64,000 bases of DNA. Origin: Candidatus Obscuribacterales bacterium (lineage in GTDB: Bacteria > Cyanobacteriota > Vampirovibrionia > Obscuribacterales > Obscuribacteraceae). Position 1 is the stretch's first letter, and each line of letters starts with the position of its first letter. The notes below the pieces were generated by a model. It had not been told where the DNA came from, did no database searches, and saw only the letters and a list, made by a program, of their open reading frames with translations. Below are positions 59,717 to 64,000 of the stretch, in pieces. Position numbers and translations under genes: made by a program. Location of the stretch: positions 124,001-188,000 of the forward strand of contig JAKFVU010000082.1 of assembly GCA_021732025.1 (NCBI GenBank), in the 5' to 3' direction.

Positions 59717-60166
59717 TTATGGCTTAACCATGGCGAAACCAATTTCGCCTTCACAGGCAATTTTGTCGCCAACGCGAGCAATTCCTCTCATTTTGCCTAC
59801 TGGTCCTTTCATCTTGAGAAGCTCAACTTCAAGTTCTAGTTTGTCACCGGGCACAACCATTGTGCGGAATTTTACTCCGTCGATACCGGTAAATACACCA
59901 AGATTACCTTTCATTTCAGGCTTCAATAGCATCGTCAAACAACCTAGCTGAGCTAAGGCTTCGACCATCAAGACTCCTGGCATAATCGGTCTGTCAGGAA
60001 AATGCCCTTGGAAAAATTCTTCATTGACTGTCAAGTTCTTAAAGCCTTTGGCACGCACGCCAGGCTCAACTTCAGTAACGCGATCTATTAATAGGAAGGG
60101 ATAGCGATGGGGAATCAACTCTCTAATTTGACGGACATCCAGTTGCATTACTGTTGCGGCGGTCAT
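59717..60166 (-). CDS. fabZ: (3R)-hydroxyacyl-ACP dehydratase
   Basis: 149 residues, hot-dog fold. Catalytic His is in [13 protein letters not shown] and the Glu in [28 protein letters not shown] precedes the ATG. It dehydrates hydroxyacyl-ACP in fatty acid synthesis, competing with LpxA for the same substrate, and the two are commonly clustered. Confidence 0.95.
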   Translation of the reverse strand: MTAATVMQLDVRQIRELIPHRYPFLLIDRVTEVEPGVRAKGFKNLTVNEEFFQGHFPDRPIMPGVLMVEALAQLGCLTMLLKPEMKGNLGVFTGIDGVKFRTMVVPGDKLELEVELLKMKGPVGKMRGIARVGDKIACEGEIGFAMVKP

Positions 60167-60318
60167 CGGCTCTCCTTCATGAAATCGCTGAAAATTGAAA
60201 GATTTAGAGTATAAGCGATATACTTAGGCTTGGCGGTTGTCAAAAGAACTGACAGCGCTCTTGGGCCTTAAATTGCTCTTCATCTAGCTATACACAATGA
60301 TTCGTCATTGAGGAAACC

Positions 60319-60972
60319 ATGAATTCTGAAGTGATTTGTAAAGCTGAGTTTCAAGCGACGGCCTATAAGGCGCCGACCTCGCCCTCACCTTCGCCCCTTG
60401 CTCTTAATAGAGAAGTAGATCTTGATTTAGTAGAGCAAGCAGTCAAGATGATCTTGCATGCAATAGGCGAAGACGTAGAGAGAGAGGGCCTGCTGCAAAC
60501 TCCCAATCGAGTTGCCAGGATGATGGCAGAGTTAACCTCATCTATTAATTGTGATCCTGCCGACCAGATTACCTGTGAGTTTTTTGAAGAATCAGCCGGG
60601 CTCGTTCTTGTCAAAGACATAACTTTCAACAGCACCTGTGAGCATCACATGCTGCCTTTCCACGGCCTGGTGCATGTCGCTTATCTGCCAAGAGAAGGAC
60701 GCATAACAGGTTTGTCCAAACTGGCGCGAGTGGTAGAAGTAGCCTCCAGGCGGCTGCAGGTACAAGAGCGTTTAACTGCGCAGATTGCCCAAGCCCTAGA
60801 AGACAAACTTGATCCAGTGGCTATCTTCGTAATGATTGAAGCAGAACACTCGTGTATCGGCCTGCGCGGCATAAAGAAGCCTGGCAGCAAGACAATTACC
60901 ACCGATGCTCGTGGTCTATATAAAGATGACGCCAATCTTCGAACAGAACTTCTCGGCTTGATCAAAAATTAG
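60319..60972 (+). CDS. folE: GTP cyclohydrolase I
   Basis: 217 residues. The zinc site CEHHMLPFHG and the second Cys in EHSCIGLRGIKKPGS are intact, as are GLSKLARVVEVASRRLQVQE. The N-terminal ~40 residues are a family-specific extension. It makes dihydroneopterin triphosphate for folate, and possibly for pteridine or queuosine precursors. It is divergent from fabZ. Confidence 0.95.
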   Translation: MNSEVICKAEFQATAYKAPTSPSPSPLALNREVDLDLVEQAVKMILHAIGEDVEREGLLQTPNRVARMMAELTSSINCDPADQITCEFFEESAGLVLVKDITFNSTCEHHMLPFHGLVHVAYLPREGRITGLSKLARVVEVASRRLQVQERLTAQIAQALEDKLDPVAIFVMIEAEHSCIGLRGIKKPGSKTITTDARGLYKDDANLRTELLGLIKN

Positions 60973-61060
60973 AAAGCCTGATATTAGGTAAACTAAGCGA
61001 TGAAATAAGCATCAAGCTAAATGCTAGTGCTCTCGCTATTTTTCAGCAGCAGGAGATTTT

Positions 61061-62401
61061 ATGGTCGAGGACGGTCACACTGAGTTACTTAGCCGACGTC
61101 ATTTTCTCGCCGGACTGGGCGCCCTAACTTTTGGTCAAGCCTCAGGAATGTTCGGCTTGCTTACACCAGCCCATGCCGCTGGTTTTGATTTTGCCCCTTT
61201 CGCTTTTGCTGTGGTCTCAGATACACACCTTTCTCATGGCCTACCCGATAGCCTCAAATTGCTGCAAGAAAGCCAGCTGTTCTTACAGGACGTAGTCAAG
61301 TCAATTAACGAGCAGAAAGTCGACTTCGTCATTTTCTGCGGAGACCAAGTTGAAGGCCCAGGTCGCGATGAAACATTTTGGCAACTTTTTATAGACATAA
61401 TGGCCCCCTTAAATTGCCCCTGGTATTTCGTCTTGGGCGAGTGCGATGTGAGCGGACCTCCCGCTGTTGAGCGCATGGTCACCTACGGACCAGACTTTAA
61501 AGGGAAGGGTCTCACTAGTGGCAATTCTTATTGGTCGACAGACCCAGTGCCGGGAGTGCATTTGATCGGCTTGGACACGGCCAAAGCCAATAGCGAAACT
61601 GGCGAACTGAGCAGCGCCCAAATGAACTGGCTCAAGCAAGACTTAAATAGCAACAAAGGTAAATTGACCATTGTCGTCAGCCACCATCCTTTACTGGCAC
61701 CACCGCCATATGATGGCGGGCCACCCTTTGAAGAATACACAGTGGTGCAAGGAGCTTCTGCTCGAGAAATTCTTGGTGCCTGCCTTGATGTCAGGCTGGC
61801 AATAAGTGGACACGTTCCTATCAATAAAATTCAAAGAGAACGCAACATTTGGTATGTCTCATGCCCCCCTGTCGATATATATCCATGCGAATACAAGCTC
61901 TTTCATGTAGACCCACAGGGCATTACTGTTGAGACTCTTGGTGTTCGTTATGAAGCTCTAGTCAAGAAAGCAAAGAAAGTGATGGTCAATTCGCGCCTAG
62001 CTTTCCAATATTCCAACCACAAGCCAGACACATTCTTGAAACTTGCTGAAGGCAACGAACTAGATCGAGCCGCCTTCTTATCTTTGGCACCAGGGGCAGT
62101 AGCACAGCGCTTAGGCAAAAAAGCCACCAAGAACAAGCCGCAAAAGCCAGGCAAAACAAAAGAAACAAAAGAAGAAAAGACAGCAAAGTCTAAAGCCAAG
62201 AAAGAGAAGGGCAAAGACAAAGAGCCGGTAGAAGCAGTTGAGAAGCAAGATCTACCTAGCAGCCAAGAAAAACCAGTTAGTGACACTAAAGATCAGAACA
62301 GTGAACCTAGCGATGCGGCCAGCGAAATTCCACCAAGTACAGGCCAAGATACGCAGCCAGTAAGTCCGTCCGACACCAAAGAAAGTGGAGAGTCAAAGTA
62401 A
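61061..62401 (+). CDS. Tat-exported metallophosphoesterase-like protein, altered metal motifs
   Basis: 446 residues. A Tat-type signal (SRRHFLAGLGALTFG, to about 35) precedes a calcineurin-like fold with VVSDTHLS (first metal motif), IFCGDQVEG and VVSHHPLLA. Two canonical motifs are changed: GNHD reads GECD and the terminal GHxH reads GHVP. The C-terminal ~100 residues are Lys/Glu-rich and disordered. Activity, if any, may be altered or rely on different ligands. It precedes the tryptophan dioxygenase gene by 3 bases. Confidence 0.82.
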   Translation: MVEDGHTELLSRRHFLAGLGALTFGQASGMFGLLTPAHAAGFDFAPFAFAVVSDTHLSHGLPDSLKLLQESQLFLQDVVKSINEQKVDFVIFCGDQVEGPGRDETFWQLFIDIMAPLNCPWYFVLGECDVSGPPAVERMVTYGPDFKGKGLTSGNSYWSTDPVPGVHLIGLDTAKANSETGELSSAQMNWLKQDLNSNKGKLTIVVSHHPLLAPPPYDGGPPFEEYTVVQGASAREILGACLDVRLAISGHVPINKIQRERNIWYVSCPPVDIYPCEYKLFHVDPQGITVETLGVRYEALVKKAKKVMVNSRLAFQYSNHKPDTFLKLAEGNELDRAAFLSLAPGAVAQRLGKKATKNKPQKPGKTKETKEEKTAKSKAKKEKGKDKEPVEAVEKQDLPSSQEKPVSDTKDQNSEPSDAASEIPPSTGQDTQPVSPSDTKESGESK

Positions 62402-62404
62402 GTA

Positions 62405-63244
62405 ATGGACAGTAAGAAATCAGCTCAGTACGGTGGCATTACTAGTGGTGGCCATAGCTCGCTAGACTACAACAGCTATCTAATGGTGGAACAACTAAAA
62501 ACCTTGCAAGTTTGTCAGTCGGAACCAGCCCACCACGACGAACCGCTATTTATCATCATCCACCAAACATACGAACTATGGTTCAAACTGATTATTCACG
62601 AGTTAGACCTCGTCATTGAGCTAATGGCAGAAGACAAAGTGCGCAAAGCGACTCATTTTATGAGAAGAGCTGTGGCCATCATGCGCTTGCTTGTGCAGCA
62701 AATTCATATTCTTGAAACTATGTCACCACTTGATTTTCTCGGCTTCCGTCATAAGCTCAACCCAGCTTCAGGCTTTCAGTCATCACAATTTCGCGAAATT
62801 GAATTCATGGCGGGCTTAAAAGAAGAGAGAATGCTCATGCACTTTCAAAACGATAGTATTGCCTTCGCTCAATTGACCAAACGGTTCGAAGCTCCTAGCC
62901 TAAAAGATTGCTTCTATGAACTCTTGCGCAAACATGGCTTTACGCTGGCTATGCCGCCTGCTGGTGATGACGACGAGAATGGCAAGTTCGCCGAAGCGCG
63001 TGTGCTTGAGTTGTGTCGCCTCTATAAAGATGAGCAACTCGGAGAACTACATGACTTAGCCGAAACACTCATAGATATAGACGAATTAATTGCACTCTGG
63101 CGCACGCACCACGTCACTGTGGTTGAACGCATCATCGGCTTTAAGAGAGGCACTGGTGGCAGCGAAGGCGTTGCTTATTTGCGTTCTACCCTTGTCAAAC
63201 GCTGCTTCCAAGACCTTTGGAGTGTGCGCACGGCTTTAACTTAA
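62405..63244 (+). CDS. kynA: tryptophan 2,3-dioxygenase
   Basis: 279 residues. Family motifs: GGHSSLDYNSYLMVEQLKTL, HHDEPLFIIIHQTYELWFK, and the C-terminal THHVTVVERIIGFKRGTGG with the heme-ligand His. It opens the indole ring of L-tryptophan to N-formylkynurenine. Its ATG follows the phosphoesterase stop by a few bases, so the two are probably cotranscribed, with a VOC protein after it. Kynurenine-pathway partners are not visible. Confidence 0.95.
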   Translation: MDSKKSAQYGGITSGGHSSLDYNSYLMVEQLKTLQVCQSEPAHHDEPLFIIIHQTYELWFKLIIHELDLVIELMAEDKVRKATHFMRRAVAIMRLLVQQIHILETMSPLDFLGFRHKLNPASGFQSSQFREIEFMAGLKEERMLMHFQNDSIAFAQLTKRFEAPSLKDCFYELLRKHGFTLAMPPAGDDDENGKFAEARVLELCRLYKDEQLGELHDLAETLIDIDELIALWRTHHVTVVERIIGFKRGTGGSEGVAYLRSTLVKRCFQDLWSVRTALT

Positions 63245-63256
63245 GGCAAACAATAA

Positions 63257-63565
63257 ATGATGCTAGACCCAATAGATCACATAGCCATTCCTGTAAAAAA
63301 TCCAGAAACACTAAAGACAACAGTTGACTGGTATCTCAGTACTTTTAAGTGCGAAGTGGAGTACCAAGACGATACTTGGGCCTTTCTGCGCTTTGGCAAT
63401 ATAAAATTAGCTTTGGTAATACCTGAGCAGCACCCATCCCATTTAGCTTTTGTCAGCGCTAAGGCCGAAGAATTCGGCACATTGAAGACTCACCGTGATG
63501 GAACCCGGTCTATTTATGTAGATGATCCGGCGGGAAACAAAATTGAAATAATGGCCGAATACTAA
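63257..63565 (+). CDS. VOC/glyoxalase-fold protein
   Basis: 102 residues, a single VOC module: IDHIAIPVKNPETLKTTVDWY, and the C-terminal TRSIYVDDPAGNKIEIMAEY with metal-ligand His/Glu candidates. Too short for a two-module dioxygenase; it may bind metal or dimerise. It follows the tryptophan dioxygenase gene closely. Confidence 0.8.
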   Translation: MMLDPIDHIAIPVKNPETLKTTVDWYLSTFKCEVEYQDDTWAFLRFGNIKLALVIPEQHPSHLAFVSAKAEEFGTLKTHRDGTRSIYVDDPAGNKIEIMAEY

Positions 63566-63586
63566 AAGACAAGAACGAGGAAGACA

Positions 63587-64000
63587 GTGGAACCAATTTA
63601 CGATGCCATTATTGTTGGTTCTGGCCTAGCAGGCTTGTCCTGCGCTAAACGCCTGGCTAGTCAAGGTTTCTCTTTTCTGATCTTAGAATCTAGCGACGCC
63701 ATTGGTGGCAGAGTTCGTAGCGACTATATAGATGGATTTATCCTTGATCGTGGTTTTCAGGTTCTTTTAACTGCCTATCCAGAAGCAGCCAGCACTCTCG
63801 ATTATGAGAAGCTAGATTTGAAACCATTCTTGCCTGGGGCCCTAATTAATGACGGCAAATATTTCATTCGCCTCAGTGACCCATTTAAAGAACCCGCCAG
63901 CTTTTTGTCGATGATGGTATCGAATATAGCTTCACTAGCAGACAAACTAAGAGTTGCCTATCTCAGGCAGAAAGTTATGTCATCGACAATAGAACAAATT
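63587..64000 (+). CDS. FAD-dependent oxidoreductase (amine-oxidase/phytoene-dehydrogenase-like), 3' cut by window end
   Basis: Starts at GTG 63587 with GAGGAAGA before it; 138 codons are visible and the frame is open at the edge. The FAD motif AIIVGSGLAGLSCAKRLASQ and LESSDAIGGRVRSDYIDGF, then LDRGFQVLLTAYPEA, match the amine-oxidase/phytoene-desaturase clan. It appears to continue the operon of tryptophan dioxygenase and the VOC protein. Confidence 0.85.
   Translation, partial: MEPIYDAIIVGSGLAGLSCAKRLASQGFSFLILESSDAIGGRVRSDYIDGFILDRGFQVLLTAYPEAASTLDYEKLDLKPFLPGALINDGKYFIRLSDPFKEPASFLSMMVSNIASLADKLRVAYLRQKVMSSTIEQI

Noticed and set aside
61948-62286. 112-residue minus-strand ORF, Phe/Ser/Leu-rich
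   Set aside because: Mirror of the Lys/Glu-rich tail of the metallophosphoesterase; not a real gene.

Overview
The window comes from a diderm (Gram-negative-type) bacterium of intermediate GC. The supports are an LpxA/FabZ lipid A locus, a heavy-metal RND pump with a lipoprotein adaptor, exported proteins with Sec or Tat signals, and a MurF/MltG cell-wall set. None of the four tRNA genes encodes its 3' CCA. The gene mix is reminiscent of non-photosynthetic Cyanobacteriota (Vampirovibrionia/Obscuribacterales): lone receiver proteins beside phytochrome-type kinases, TPR proteins with odd C-termini, PilB/MshE N-terminal-like repeat proteins. That placement is an impression from memory, not a test. 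I see no insertion sequence, prophage, CRISPR array or rRNA, and the window reads as ordinary chromosome with many lineage-specific genes.

Layout. 1-9 kb: 3' end of a D-lyxose isomerase, an Ala/Gly-rich unknown, glutaredoxin with a CorC/CNNM transporter, then a CusA/CzcA-type RND pump with its adaptor, and a GATase1-like exported protein. 9-19 kb: an exported unknown overlapping mltG, an OmpR/QseC-type two-component pair, aldo/keto reductase, SDR, an alpha/beta hydrolase, hemerythrin, and a kinase-fold protein. 19.1-19.75 kb: a gene-poor stretch with a possible structured RNA and a tRNA-Arg/Lys/Glu cluster. 19.7-25.7 kb: a translationally coupled minus-strand operon (M1 aminopeptidase, DUF3142-like protein, large exported TPR-like protein). 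25.8-28.9 kb: a sulfur-transfer block (MBL-rhodanese-rhodanese, DUF1858/DUF2249, rhodanese plus small membrane protein). 29-36.6 kb: FAH-family hydrolase, N-methyltryptophan/sarcosine oxidase, tRNA-Leu, a SulP-STAS-carbonic anhydrase fusion, and a two-gene island (repeat-domain protein plus nucleoside deaminase) bracketed by degenerate 16-bp repeat arrays in opposite orientations. 36.8-46.5 kb: membrane-embedded spermidine-synthase-like protein, a three-gene signalling operon joined by ATGA overlaps, exported unknown, DUF2237, TPR protein, acyl-CoA synthetase. 46.6-53.5 kb: isocitrate dehydrogenase, class III CoA-transferase, a trypsin-like protease, murF, and a four-repeat PilB-N-like protein. 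53.7-55.6 kb: four tandem paralogues of small exported glycine-zipper proteins, each followed by its own hairpin. 56-60.2 kb: family 2 glycosyltransferase, MFS transporter, lpxA, fabZ. 60.3-64 kb: folE, a Tat-exported metallophosphoesterase with altered metal motifs, tryptophan 2,3-dioxygenase, a VOC protein, and the start of an FAD oxidoreductase.

The items I find most novel are the inverted pair of period-16 repeat arrays around 35.2 and 36.7 kb, the tandem glycine-zipper family at 53.7-55.6 kb, the shared PilB-N-like repeat domain in two otherwise unrelated genes, and the three-way-junction-like sequence in front of the tRNA cluster. All functional calls rest on reading motifs by eye; no database search was run.
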